Assembly: GCA_900317055.1 (NCBI GenBank)
Contig: ONFF01000003.1
Coordinates: 62,001-126,000 of the forward strand
DNA length: 64,000 nucleotides
From: an uncultured Bacteroidales bacterium
Lineage (GTDB): Bacteria > Bacteroidota > Bacteroidia > Bacteroidales > F082
Direction: 5' to 3'
Part shown: one piece after another, positions 55,152-63,672 of the stretch
Position numbering within the stretch: the first letter of the stretch is position 1
Layout of the letters: the number at the start of each line of letters is the position of its first letter
Made by a program: the position numbers and the translations under genes
Notes under the pieces: generated by a model
The model's database searches: none
What the model was told of the DNA's origin: nothing
What the model saw: the letters and a program-made list of their open reading frames with translations, nothing else

Positions 55152-55997
55152 ATGAAAAGAGTTTTTCTGTTTTTGGGTTTGCTGTTTTTCATGCAATCGC
55201 AGGTTTTTGCCCAAGATACGCTCCCTGCGCCTTCTTCCTATCGTGTCAACAAGGTGTCATTCAATATGGTACGTGTCGAGAAAGGTGGGTTTTGGATGGG
55301 TGCCCAACGTAAGGATACTGCCGAATTCAACTACGACCGCATGGCGCAAATCGACGAACTGCCCGTGCATTACGTGACGATGCATGAGGATTATTATATC
55401 GGACAGACAGAAGTGACCCAAAAACTGTGGAAGGCCGTGATGGGCTACAACCCAAGCGCGAAGAAATGCCCCAAGCGCCCTGTGACCAATGTGAATTATT
55501 ATGAGGTGCAGGAGTTTTTGAGACGCATCGACAGCATCACGGGAATGCAGTTCCGCCTTCCCACTGAGGAGGAATGGGAATACGCTGCCCGTGGAGGAAA
55601 GTATTCGAAAGGCTATATTTATAGCGGTAGCAATGAGGTGGACCGAGTGGCTTGGCATAATGGGAATACCTCGCGATTGAAGAAGGTCAAGAAACGTTCG
55701 GCCAACGAGTTGGGTATCTACGACATGAGTGGCAATGTGTGGGAATGGTGCAGCACCAAATACCGTTTCTTTGACAAGGAACGTAATGCCACTTTGGGCA
55801 AGGATGGTGAGATGTACTGTATCCGTGGCGGAGGCTGGCAGTTGCCAAAGACTTCATGCCGTGTGTCGTGGCGCGGCAAACGCCTGCCCGATTTGAAGAA
55901 CTCTTTCGGAGGGTTTAGGTTGTGCTTGGATGCGAAGTATGTCAAAGAAAAAGAAGAGACCTCCGAAAAAGAAACTTTTATTGAAGAGAAGGAGTAA
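55152..55997 (+). CDS. FGE/SUMF1-domain secreted protein
   Basis: 281 residues from the ATG at 55152. Signal peptide MKRVFLFLGLLFFMQSQVFA, then a formylglycine-generating-enzyme-type domain: IGQTEVTQKLWKAVMG, FRLPTEEEWEYAARGG, GIYDMSGNVWEWC and the GGFRL ending. Bacteroidota GldK/GldJ and many non-enzymatic proteins have this fold; no sulfatase is near. The acidic tail (EKEETSEKETFIEEKE) overlaps the next gene's 3' end by 20 bases. Confidence 0.88.
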   Translation: MKRVFLFLGLLFFMQSQVFAQDTLPAPSSYRVNKVSFNMVRVEKGGFWMGAQRKDTAEFNYDRMAQIDELPVHYVTMHEDYYIGQTEVTQKLWKAVMGYNPSAKKCPKRPVTNVNYYEVQEFLRRIDSITGMQFRLPTEEEWEYAARGGKYSKGYIYSGSNEVDRVAWHNGNTSRLKKVKKRSANELGIYDMSGNVWEWCSTKYRFFDKERNATLGKDGEMYCIRGGGWQLPKTSCRVSWRGKRLPDLKNSFGGFRLCLDAKYVKEKEETSEKETFIEEKE

Positions 55998-56418
55998 GCC
56001 TCAGTTTCTTGCTCCTATAATTAATCACTGCTTTATACTTTTTCAGCAAATCCCCACCAAGAATTCCATCGATGTGGGGCAAGCCAAGTTTGCCGTACAT
56101 CTCGTGGATGTTCTCCAAATCCAAGGCAACGGCTTCATAATCTTTGATTTCCATGTTACCAATGGAAAGACTGTCGATGATAAAAGTGGAGCTCTCCAAG
56201 TCGGAGCTGCCCACACCAGCAGTCATGCCTTCTTTCTTTTCGAACGCAATAACTTCTATGAAAGAGGAGATGGTTATTGGATCGAAAACTGAGCGCGAGG
56301 CACCAGTATCGATAAGAAAATGGGCTTCCTTACCATGGATCATTCCTTTGACCATGATATGGAAGCCATCTCCTTCGATGTCAAGTAGTTGGATGGGTAC
56401 TTCGATATAGCGTCGCAT
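55978..56418 (-). CDS. Retropepsin-like aspartic protease
   Basis: 146 residues, one lobe of a clan AA aspartic protease, so a dimer is expected. Active-site motif LIDTGASRSVF, and ILGGDLLKKY as the second conserved strand. No signal peptide. Its 3' end overlaps the FGE-like gene tail to tail (55978-55997). Ends 1 base after the LOG gene on the same strand; probably co-transcribed with it. Confidence 0.85.
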   Translation of the reverse strand: MRRYIEVPIQLLDIEGDGFHIMVKGMIHGKEAHFLIDTGASRSVFDPITISSFIEVIAFEKKEGMTAGVGSSDLESSTFIIDSLSIGNMEIKDYEAVALDLENIHEMYGKLGLPHIDGILGGDLLKKYKAVINYRSKKLRLTPSLQ

Positions 56419-56419
56419 A

Positions 56420-57139
56420 TCAGAAGTTGGGTTTGATGGCGTATTTCTTGTAGAAATCGGTAATGACTTTTACTGCTTCATCAGCTGAGTCGACGACATG
56501 GAAGATTTCAAAGTCCTCTTCCTTGATCATGTGGTCTTCGAGCATGGTCTTGCGGAACCAGTCGATAAGGCCTTTCCAATACCTCTTTCCGACTAAGACG
56601 ATGGGGAAGTCCACCATTTTGTTGGTCTGGACGAGGGTGATGGCCTCCGAGAGTTCATCGAGCGTGCCAAAACCACCAGGCATGGCGATATAACCTTGGG
56701 CATAGCGCATGAAGATGGTCTTGCGGACAAAGAAATAGTCAAAATTGATGGACTTGTCGGAGTCGATGTAAGGGTTGAAATGTTGCTCGAAAGGCAGGGT
56801 GATGTTCAACCCAACGCTGGTGGCACCGCCTTCGTATGCGCCTTTGTTGCCGGCTTCCATGATGCCAGGTCCGCCACCCGTGATAATGCCGAACCCGAAA
56901 TCAGCGAGCTTCTTGGCTATTTCAGTGGCCATCTCATAGTATGGGTCTCCTGGTTTGGTTCGGGCTGAACCGAAAATGGCAACACAAGGCCCGATTTTCG
57001 ACATCTTCTCCATGCCTTCCACAAACTCGGCCATAATCTTGAATACCGACCAAGAGTCGTGTGTCTTGATGTCGTTCCACGATTTGGGATGGAAACTGTT
57101 TCGAATGATTTCTTCTTCTTTTTGGGTGATAATTGGCAT
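56420..57139 (-). CDS. LOG family protein (TIGR00730, Rossmann)
   Basis: 239 residues. Carries the signature GGGPGIMEAGNKGAYEGG and PGGFGTLDELSEAITLVQTNK, the PGGxGTxxE motif of cytokinin-riboside phosphoribohydrolases. Bacterial members cleave nucleotide monophosphates. The longer type with C-terminal KPNF end is common in Bacteroidota. Upstream of the aspartic protease gene. Confidence 0.92.
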   Translation of the reverse strand: MPIITQKEEEIIRNSFHPKSWNDIKTHDSWSVFKIMAEFVEGMEKMSKIGPCVAIFGSARTKPGDPYYEMATEIAKKLADFGFGIITGGGPGIMEAGNKGAYEGGATSVGLNITLPFEQHFNPYIDSDKSINFDYFFVRKTIFMRYAQGYIAMPGGFGTLDELSEAITLVQTNKMVDFPIVLVGKRYWKGLIDWFRKTMLEDHMIKEEDFEIFHVVDSADEAVKVITDFYKKYAIKPNF

Positions 57140-57178
57140 AAAAAATCAAAATTTAGGATTCAAGATTCAAAAATTGTG

Positions 57179-57186
57179 TATTTTTG
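57179..57186 (+). promoter_or_regulatory. -7 element of tRNA-Gly
   Basis: TATTTTTG, 13 bases before the mature tRNA 5' end. Confidence 0.65.
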
Positions 57187-57198
57187 CACCCGATAAAT

Positions 57199-57271
57199 GC
57201 GAATGTAGCTCAGTTGGTAGAGCATCAGCTTCCCAAGCTGAGGGTCGCGGGTTCGAACCCCGTTATTCGCT
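57199..57271 (+). tRNA. tRNA-Gly(CCC)
   Basis: Cloverleaf: acceptor GCGAATG/TATTCGC, D arm TAGCTCAGTTGGTAGAGCA, anticodon loop TTCCCAA (anticodon CCC), T loop TTCGAAC. CCA is not encoded. Confidence 0.95.
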
Positions 57272-57285
57272 CAGAATAAACACGA

Positions 57286-57314
57286 TGTAGAGACGGTGTG
57301 ACACCGTCTCTACA
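57286..57314 (+). terminator. Terminator of tRNA-Gly (GTAGAGACG family)
   Basis: Perfect 14-bp stem TGTAGAGACGGTGT / ACACCGTCTCTACA with a one-base centre, then T6. The sequence belongs to the same word family as the hairpin at 12616. Confidence 0.85.
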
Positions 57315-57326
57315 TTTTTTATGGGT

Positions 57327-58604
57327 TTATTCCACAGGTGTACCGCACTCAGGGCAGAACTTGCCCGTCACTTCGGTACCGCACTTCGGACATTTCTTCG
57401 GACCTACTGTTGCCATGGGCGTACCGCACTCAGGGCAGAACTTGCCGTTGCTTTCGGTGCCGCACTTCGGGCATTTCATCATGGTCTTGGGTGCCGGAGC
57501 GGGAGTGCCACACTCGGGGCAGAACTTGCCGGTAATCATCGTGCCGCACTTCGGGCAGGGAACGCCTTTCGGGGCGGCTTGGCCACCTTGGTTGTAGGGG
57601 TCGTAGTTGGTCTGTTGGCCTTGGTTGTTCCAAGCATTCTGCATCGCACCACCGGTCATGCCGCCAGTGCCTGCGTTCATCATGCCGAGGCCGATAAAGG
57701 CATTGCCAGCGCCAGCTTCGTTGCCGGCTGCGGTTTCCATGACATCGATGATCTTGCCTTGTTGCATCATCGAGTTGGAGCTGTATTCGTAACGGTCGAT
57801 CTTCTGCTGGCTGGCATCATCTAATGAGACTGATTCCACAGTGAAGCTGACCAAACGGATACCACGGGCACGGATGGGCTCGTCGAACACGCGCTCGTCC
57901 ATCACCTGTTTCATCTCGTCGGTGTAGCTTGGGAGTTCGAGCACGGGAACGCGGTGCTTGCTATTGCCCATTTCGTTGAGCACATTCTGGAAAGCGGCAA
58001 TCACTTCGCTGCGCATCTGCTCGGTGATGTCCTTTTTCTTCACCACATTGGCTGTACCGGCATGGTTGCGCATGAAGATGGCCACATCGTCGAGTCGGAA
58101 GGTGTATTTACCATAGCAGCGCACATTGACGCCCATCGGGCTCAGCGAATTGGTCATTTGGTTCGGGATGGCGTGCGACCAGTCCTGGAAGGGGATAGGC
58201 GTGGCAGTGCCAAACTTGTTGTCTAGAATCTCCTTGATGTTGAAGAAGAACACAGCCTGTTCCTTAGCGGGCGTGCCACCGTAGGTGAAACGTTGCCACA
58301 TCTCCTTGAAGACGGGACCAAACTGTCCGCCGAAGAAGGAGGGCGATGAGGATTGGTCGAAGGTATAGACACCCTCTTCAGCTGTGGCATCAAGCACTGA
58401 GCCGCTGTCGTAGATGACGGCCACTTGGCCGGGAGCCACGAGGATACGGCTGCCTTTCGAAATTTGACCCGTCTTGGTGGTTTGCTTCACCATTAGGGTT
58501 TCCATGTCCATGTTGTCGCATTTGATTAGGTCTAACCATTGGTCTTTCAGAGTGCCGCCGATGGCTCCGCCAACAGCGCCTACAATTTGTTTAATAAGTC
58601 CCAT
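57327..58604 (-). CDS. SPFH-domain protein with three C-terminal zinc ribbons
   Basis: 425 residues. SPFH/virion-core-type N-terminal domain (GLIKQIVGAVGGAIGG through SVSLDDASQQKIDRYEY), a Gly/Asn/Gln-rich linker, and three tandem zinc ribbons of form CPKCGT ... GKFCPECGTP near residues 349, 374 and 399. The ribbons are nearly identical in DNA, so they arose by recent duplication. Such proteins form oligomers and recruit partners through the ribbons. The Tim44-like gene upstream also ends in a zinc ribbon, so the two may work together. Confidence 0.87.
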   Translation of the reverse strand: MGLIKQIVGAVGGAIGGTLKDQWLDLIKCDNMDMETLMVKQTTKTGQISKGSRILVAPGQVAVIYDSGSVLDATAEEGVYTFDQSSSPSFFGGQFGPVFKEMWQRFTYGGTPAKEQAVFFFNIKEILDNKFGTATPIPFQDWSHAIPNQMTNSLSPMGVNVRCYGKYTFRLDDVAIFMRNHAGTANVVKKKDITEQMRSEVIAAFQNVLNEMGNSKHRVPVLELPSYTDEMKQVMDERVFDEPIRARGIRLVSFTVESVSLDDASQQKIDRYEYSSNSMMQQGKIIDVMETAAGNEAGAGNAFIGLGMMNAGTGGMTGGAMQNAWNNQGQQTNYDPYNQGGQAAPKGVPCPKCGTMITGKFCPECGTPAPAPKTMMKCPKCGTESNGKFCPECGTPMATVGPKKCPKCGTEVTGKFCPECGTPVE

Positions 58605-58660
58605 AGTGTTGTTGTTTAATTGTTGATTTGTTTATTGTTTGTTGTTGAATTGTTGTTTCT

Positions 58661-58766
58661 GACTTTTGGCTTTTGGCCTATGGCTTCTGGCAGCTTGTTG
58701 AGAAGGGGGAATCGTTTTCCATAGGTGAAGCTGCCAAGAGCTAGAGGCCAGTAGCCAGTAGCTAAT
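58661..58766. repeat. Intergenic hairpin (GCTGCCA family)
   Basis: 58668-58696 pairs, imperfectly, with 58728-58756 (GGCTTTTGGCCTATGGC... against ...GCCAGTAGCC). Related to the hairpin at 11503-11600. Confidence 0.7.
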
Positions 58767-59673
58767 TACGAGAATGGATATCCGTCAACACCCAATCGTG
58801 TTCGCCATTGGTGATGACGCTGCCGCAATAGGCGCATTGGCCCGAAGAGGTGACTTCGGTCGGGGCACCGCAGTTGGGGCAGTTGGTGATGGCGTTGCCT
58901 TTCTTTCCTGGGTCGGTCTTCAGGCCAGCCTTGCGGTTGAAGACCATCTCGTATTTCATGTACCAGTCACGGTTGGGGTCGCTCTCCAGCACCTTTTTGG
59001 TGGCGTCGTCGATGACGTAGTCGCGCATCACGGCGTTGAGCGCCACGGTCAGCACCTCCTTGTCGCCGTCTTGGGTGAAGGATTGCAGCGCACAGTGTTT
59101 GATGGCAATCTTTTCCACCACATTGGTTTTGCCTAGGCGGATGTATTCGTCTAGTTGTTGTTTGTGGGTATTGAACAAAGTCTCGCTTTCAAACGGGCGG
59201 ATGGGCTTCCAGTCTTTGGCGGTCCAGGCGGCTTGTATGGTCATGAACACCTCACGGGCGAAGCCGATGAACTTGTCGGACGAGAAGGCTGGGTCGATGG
59301 CTTGGATTTGCGCGGCCACCGCAGCACTGTTGTCGAAGTTGAAGTCATTACTGGCCTGTTGGTTCACTCGCTGGTTGATGATGTTGGGGTCGGAAGCCTG
59401 TTTTTTTGCTTTTTTCCTCATGATTAAGACAATCACAACGAGGATTACCAACACGATTAAGCCCACTGCGGGGTCGTTGATGAAAAGACCGATAAGATAT
59501 GCAATGATTGCTCCCCAATCGCCATCGCCACCACCAAAGCCGCCACCATCGCCACCGCTATAGCGGTTTTGGTTGCCAACATCGGCGATGGCCATCGTGC
59601 AGCATAGCAAAGCCAAAACTATGAAAAGGAAAGGTAGGTATCGTCTTAATTTGTTGAAATCCAGTTTTTTCAT
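58762..59673 (-). CDS. Tim44-like membrane protein with C-terminal zinc ribbon
   Basis: 303 residues. A signal/membrane segment near the N terminus (YLPFLFIVLALLCCTMAIA), a G/D-rich linker, a second membrane helix (VGLIVLVILVVIVLIMRKK), then a Tim44-like domain (about residues 105-255) and a zinc ribbon CPNCGAP ... CAYCGS. Function unknown in bacteria. Adjacent to the SPFH gene on the same strand, with a repeat hairpin between them. Confidence 0.85.
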   Translation of the reverse strand: MKKLDFNKLRRYLPFLFIVLALLCCTMAIADVGNQNRYSGGDGGGFGGGDGDWGAIIAYLIGLFINDPAVGLIVLVILVVIVLIMRKKAKKQASDPNIINQRVNQQASNDFNFDNSAAVAAQIQAIDPAFSSDKFIGFAREVFMTIQAAWTAKDWKPIRPFESETLFNTHKQQLDEYIRLGKTNVVEKIAIKHCALQSFTQDGDKEVLTVALNAVMRDYVIDDATKKVLESDPNRDWYMKYEMVFNRKAGLKTDPGKKGNAITNCPNCGAPTEVTSSGQCAYCGSVITNGEHDWVLTDIHSRN

Positions 59674-59771
59674 AATGCTTATGCGTTGATGAGTATCTCA
59701 TTAAAACCTACAAAAATAATGAAAAAGATTAAAAAAGTATAATTTTTTGCTGAAAAAAGCGAAAAAAAGCC

Positions 59772-59779
59772 TACTTTTG
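59772..59779 (+). promoter_or_regulatory. -7 element of tRNA-Val
   Basis: TACTTTTG, 19 bases before the tRNA. Confidence 0.65.
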
Positions 59780-59797
59780 CAGCGCGAAAAAGCAAAA

Positions 59798-59872
59798 GGG
59801 AGCTTAGCTCAGTTGGTTCAGAGCATCGCCCTTACAAGGCGGGGGTCGTTGGTTCGAGTCCAACAGTTCCCA
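59798..59872 (+). tRNA. tRNA-Val(UAC)
   Basis: Acceptor GGGAGCT/AGTTCCC, D arm TAGCTCAGTTGGTTCAGAGCA, anticodon loop CTTACAA (anticodon TAC), T loop TTCGAGT. CCA is not encoded. Confidence 0.95.
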
Positions 59873-59876
59873 CAAA

Positions 59877-59912
59877 AAAGGAAGTCATGAGGTGTCATGG
59901 CTTCCTTTTGTT
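59877..59912 (+). terminator. Terminator of tRNA-Val
   Basis: AAAGGAAG / CTTCCTTT stem, then T-rich sequence. Confidence 0.75.
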
Positions 59913-59987
59913 TTTGCCCTATCTTCCTTTCATCGGTTGACACGCGGTTGACACATTTGGGGCAAAAATAGTGCAAAATTGGTTCAA

Positions 59988-60026
59988 ATAAAAAACCCTA
60001 ACTCTGATTTTCAACGAGCTAGGGTT
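59988..60026 (-). terminator. Terminator of tRNA-Glu
   Basis: On the minus strand AACCCTAGCTC pairs with GAGTTAGGGTT and a T run follows. Confidence 0.7.
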
Positions 60027-60035
60027 TGCTTTTTG

Positions 60036-60109
60036 TAGTCTCTCCGGGATTTGAACCCGAGTTACCAGGATGAAAACCTGACGTCCTGACCAGACTAGAC
60101 GAAGAGACC
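60036..60109 (-). tRNA. tRNA-Glu(UUC)
   Basis: Minus strand: acceptor GGTCTCT/AGAGACT, anticodon loop TTTTCAT (anticodon TTC), T loop TTCAAAT. CCA is not encoded. Confidence 0.95.
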
Positions 60110-60230
60110 ACTTCGTGTCGTTTTTGACGCTGCAAAATTAGACAAAATTTTGATACCAACAATAAAAACCTTCAGTTTTTTGAAAACTTTTTTATAAAAT
60201 ATTGATTTATAGGGTTGTAAAACATTATAA

Positions 60231-61046
60231 TTATTCGATTAGCAACGAGACTTGAAACAATTTGTTGCGCAACTGTTCGATGGGTGCAGTATAGATACCG
60301 GCATCGTTCTTCACGACATCAAGCAAGCCATAGCTCATCTTGACCTCAATGCCCATCTTGAACCATTGGTTATAGATGTCGAAGCCAACACCAAGTTCTC
60401 CCGCCAAGTCGAAGCGTTTGGTGACAAAATTGGTGAAATTGCCGGTGACCTGATTGTAGCTTTGTTTGTTCGAAGACAAGTCAAGCTTAGGGTTAATGCC
60501 GCCCATAATATAGGCACCAATATTGTTGTAGCGCTTCGATCGGTATTTTATGTTAAGTGGGAACTCGACGAAAGTGGTAAAAATAGAAGGTTCGAGCGGG
60601 TCATTTGTGGGGGTTAGGTTTCCATTTATGTCTTTTATCACAATGTACTTTAATTGTCTGTCACAAAAGCTCAGTGAAGGAATGAGCCGCAAGTCGAAAT
60701 AGCGTCCAAGGCGCTTGCTGCCGATAATGCCAACTGTAAAGCCTGGCCTCTGACGAGTCTCTACATTATACACATACAAACCATCGATTTGAGCGGGGTT
60801 GAAAGGACCGTCGGGCCAAGAGTCGGGTTCTAGTTCTTTGTTTTGGTAATCTTCAACCGTTTTCACGGTGTACATCATCTCATTGAAAGCCAACAAAAAC
60901 CCGAAATGATACGGCTCGTTCTCGTATTTGGGCAAATAGTGGATGACTCTCCTTTGGGCTTGGGCTGGGACGACCGTTGCGGCAAGCAACAATGCGACAG
61001 CCAGTATTTTCAGTGCTTTTTTCAAGATGCTAATGGTATTAAACAT
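60231..61046 (-). CDS. porT: PorT family outer membrane protein
   Basis: 271 residues. Signal peptide KALKILAVALLLAATVVPAQAQ, then an eight-strand-type beta barrel with Bacteroidota PorT features (YHFGFLLAFNEMMYTV, FTTFVEFPLNIKYRSKRYNN, GAYIMGGINPKLDL). PorT is required for type IX secretion in Porphyromonas. The neighbour menG/ubiE is the normal one for porT. The presence of a full type IX system cannot be judged from this window. Confidence 0.85.
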   Translation of the reverse strand: MFNTISILKKALKILAVALLLAATVVPAQAQRRVIHYLPKYENEPYHFGFLLAFNEMMYTVKTVEDYQNKELEPDSWPDGPFNPAQIDGLYVYNVETRQRPGFTVGIIGSKRLGRYFDLRLIPSLSFCDRQLKYIVIKDINGNLTPTNDPLEPSIFTTFVEFPLNIKYRSKRYNNIGAYIMGGINPKLDLSSNKQSYNQVTGNFTNFVTKRFDLAGELGVGFDIYNQWFKMGIEVKMSYGLLDVVKNDAGIYTAPIEQLRNKLFQVSLLIE

Positions 61047-61089
61047 ATGATAAACGAAATTTGCCCGTTTTTATTGCAGATAACGGCGG

Positions 61090-61097
61090 CAAAATTA
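61090..61097 (-). promoter_or_regulatory. -7 element of porT
   Basis: TAATTTTG in minus orientation, 44 bases before the ATG. It lies just after the end of ubiE, so porT can be transcribed alone. Confidence 0.6.
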
Positions 61098-61116
61098 GGA
61101 AAAAAAGAAATATGTT

Positions 61117-61812
61117 TCATTGCCTTTCAGCGCAGTATAAAGAAGCAATGCCGAATGTCAATGGACGAACGGTGCCATGGATGAGTTCGTGTTGTGCCAA
61201 CAACTCAAGAAAAGCTTTCGGTTTCGGAAACCGTTCCACCGAAGCGGGAAGGTATGTGTATGCACCTTTGTCCTTTGAAACGATTCTTCCAATGAAAGGC
61301 AACAAACGCTTAAAATAAAATCGGTAAAGTTGCTTCACGGGGAACCCCTCCGGCATCGAGAACTCCAAGATGACGGCTTGTCCGCCCGGCTTCAGGACGC
61401 GGCTGATTTCCGAAAGGCCTTTGCCCAAATTCTCAAAGTTGCGCACGCCGAAGGCCACCGTGACGGCATCGAAGCTGTCGCTTCCAAAAGGCAATGCCGC
61501 CGCATCGCCAAGGCGCAATTCGATTTGGCTTTCCATCATTCGTTGGGCGACCTTGGCCTTGCCGATGTCGAGCATCTTCTCCGAGATGTCCATGCCGATG
61601 ATGTGCGCCTGCGGGTTGCGTTTCGCCAAGGCGAGGGCCAAGTCTGCCGTGCCCGTGGCAAGGTCCAGAATGGCTTTGGGCTGGCTTTTCGCGACGGCTT
61701 TGGCGGTCTTTCTCCGCCACACCTTATCTATATTTAATGAGAGCAGATGGTTGAGCGCATCGTACTTTGGCGAGATGCGGTCGAACATACCAGCAATGGG
61801 AGAGGCGCTCAT
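61117..61812 (-). CDS. ubiE: Demethylmenaquinone methyltransferase
   Basis: Last step of menaquinone synthesis. 231 residues. Motif I DLATGTADLALA, YDALNHLLSL and DAVTVAFGVRNFENL are the MenG/UbiE signatures. Start overlaps the end of the glycosyltransferase gene by 4 bases (ATGA). Confidence 0.95.
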   Translation of the reverse strand: MSASPIAGMFDRISPKYDALNHLLSLNIDKVWRRKTAKAVAKSQPKAILDLATGTADLALALAKRNPQAHIIGMDISEKMLDIGKAKVAQRMMESQIELRLGDAAALPFGSDSFDAVTVAFGVRNFENLGKGLSEISRVLKPGGQAVILEFSMPEGFPVKQLYRFYFKRLLPFIGRIVSKDKGAYTYLPASVERFPKPKAFLELLAQHELIHGTVRPLTFGIASLYCAERQ

Positions 61813-62819
61813 CTCAAGTTAGGGCTTAGTTTGCCTATGATTTCTTCAGGCGTAATGCCGTTCATGCAAGCGTAGTCGCCGCGGGAGCAAGCTTTGTTGC
61901 CATACACCGAGCAGGGTCGGCAGGGCAAATCCAACTGGATGCAATCTTCTGCTTTTTGGTTCCAGCCTAGGAAACCTGCGTAGGGATGCGTGCCACCCCA
62001 AATGGAGATGACCCTCGTGCTCACCAATGATGCCAAATGCATGTTGGCGGAGTCCATGCTGAGCATCACATCCAACTGGCCCATCAGGGCAAGCTCGCCT
62101 CGCAAGCCTTGCTGGCTTTTGGCGGGCTGCACGTTGTTGTATTTGCCGCAAAGGCTTTCAATCTGCTGGCTTTCCTCTGTTCCGCCGCCGAAAAGAAAGA
62201 CGCGTGTGTTTTCCCTTTCGCTCAAGGTCTTGATGACCTGGTCCATCTTTTCCATAGGATAAACCTTGGCGGGATGCTTGGCAAAGGGCGCGATGCCCAC
62301 CCAAGTCTCATTGTCTGCTTTTTGCGTCTCGCAAAAAGCTGAATAGTCGAGCTTTACGAATTGTTGCTTTATCGGAAAACCTAACTGTTCCAACACCTTG
62401 GCATAACGCTCAAAAGAGGTGGCCTGCTGCACAAAAACCTTGTTTTTTTGTCGCGTCAAGGCCTTTTTGCCTTTGCGTCCCTTATTGATTTTAGCGACTT
62501 TTTTTCGGCGCAAACAGCCTTCGGTGCGAAGCCACCAGGTCCGCAATACATCATGGAAATCGGCGATGTAGTCGAAGTCGCTCAGATGGGCATCGCGCCA
62601 AAGGCGGCAGAGCCCGAGCAAACCTTTGTGACGACCTTTCAAATCGGCGGCAAAGAAATGCACATTCTTGGGCATTCGCTCAAACAAAGGTCGCGCCATC
62701 TCGCGGCTGAGCATGGTGATGTCCAACTCGGGATATTTCATGGCCAAGTCGTGGACGATAGGCACCGTCATGGCGATGTCGCCCAAGGCTGAGAACCGAA
62801 TGACGAGGAGCTTTTTCAT
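61809..62819 (-). CDS. Family 9 glycosyltransferase (heptosyltransferase-like)
   Basis: 336 residues, GT-B fold. Starts with LLVIRFSALGDIAMTVPIVHDLA, the GT9 N-terminal pattern, and ends with MDSANMHLASLVSTRVISIWGGTHPYAGF, the donor-binding site. The family adds heptose or similar sugars to the LPS core. Its 3' partner is ubiE; the DUF4254 gene just upstream often accompanies this family in Bacteroidota. Confidence 0.9.
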   Translation of the reverse strand: MKKLLVIRFSALGDIAMTVPIVHDLAMKYPELDITMLSREMARPLFERMPKNVHFFAADLKGRHKGLLGLCRLWRDAHLSDFDYIADFHDVLRTWWLRTEGCLRRKKVAKINKGRKGKKALTRQKNKVFVQQATSFERYAKVLEQLGFPIKQQFVKLDYSAFCETQKADNETWVGIAPFAKHPAKVYPMEKMDQVIKTLSERENTRVFLFGGGTEESQQIESLCGKYNNVQPAKSQQGLRGELALMGQLDVMLSMDSANMHLASLVSTRVISIWGGTHPYAGFLGWNQKAEDCIQLDLPCRPCSVYGNKACSRGDYACMNGITPEEIIGKLSPNLR

Positions 62820-62846
62820 GCTGTTTTTTGTTTAGCTTTGCCGTGC

Positions 62847-62941
62847 ATGTCATTCCAAGTAGTGCCTCCTATAGATTCCATTCGCACATGCCTCTACAAG
62901 GAATGACATGGGAGGCAGGGTCGGGTGGAATCTAGGCGCGG
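62847..62941. repeat. GGAATGACAT repeat, copy 2
   Basis: ATGTCATTCC at 62847-62856 pairs with GGAATGACAT at 62900-62909; GCCTCC/GGAGGC also pair. 62869-62909 matches copy 1 at 53861-53903. Confidence 0.75.
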
Positions 62942-62949
62942 CATACTTA

Positions 62950-63561
62950 TTATTTCTGCCCGTAAAGCACTGGATTCAATGCGGGGTCGTTGTACATCTT
63001 CATCTGCTTGTAGACCTTCATGACCTTTTCGCCTTTTTTGTAGCATTCCATCAGTTGGTCGATGGCGGTGCAGAGGTCGGTGTTTTGTTCCTGCAAAACA
63101 CGTAGTTTTTCCTCACACTTGGCCTTGTGCTCCTCGCTCACATCTTTGCGTTCCACCTCGGCTTTCATGTGGTAGATCTTCAGTTGCAGGATGGAAAGCC
63201 GGTCAATGGCCCAAGCAGGACTCTCCGTGTTGAGCGTAGCATTAGGCTGTGGCTTAACGCGTTGGAACAGCATTAGGTAATAACCATCAATCATCTCCAC
63301 GATGTCGGTGCGGTCTTGGTTAGACTTATCAATGCGACGCTTTAAAGCCAAAGCATCCAAGGGGTCGATGTTCGGGTCGCGGATGAGGTCTTCCAAGTGC
63401 CACTGCACCGTGTCGATCCACACCTTATTATAAAGGTGCCATTCGATGGTCAGCTTTTCATACGGGTTTTCACAAGGATGGTCCACATCGTCAAACTTGT
63501 GATAGCCTTCGATGGCCTGGTTGAAGATGGGGAGGATGGGCTTGGTGGAGAGGATGATCAT
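62950..63561 (-). CDS. DUF4254 protein
   Basis: 203 residues, mainly helical, cytoplasmic. Motifs YHKFDDVDHPCENPYEKLTIEWHLYNKVWIDTVQWHLED and RRIDKSNQDRTDIVEMIDGY identify DUF4254, a Bacteroidota-specific family often next to GT9 glycosyltransferases. Role unknown. Repeats lie on both sides. Confidence 0.85.
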   Translation of the reverse strand: MIILSTKPILPIFNQAIEGYHKFDDVDHPCENPYEKLTIEWHLYNKVWIDTVQWHLEDLIRDPNIDPLDALALKRRIDKSNQDRTDIVEMIDGYYLMLFQRVKPQPNATLNTESPAWAIDRLSILQLKIYHMKAEVERKDVSEEHKAKCEEKLRVLQEQNTDLCTAIDQLMECYKKGEKVMKVYKQMKMYNDPALNPVLYGQK

Positions 63562-63574
63562 AATAGTGAGGTTT

Positions 63575-63668
63575 TAATGCGGAATGCAGAATGTTGAATG
63601 CTGAATGGGGCAAAGCCCAGCGTCGCATTGCGACATTCAGCATTCAGCATTCATAATTCAGCATTCTT
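63575..63668. repeat. Intergenic inverted repeat of GAATGCTGAAT units
   Basis: GAATGTTGAATGCTGAAT at about 63590-63606 faces ATTCAGCATTCAGCATTC at about 63634-63652. GGGGC/GCCC and CGTCGCATTGCGACA form the tip. Same words as at 8857. Confidence 0.75.
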
Positions 63669-63672
63669 TTAA

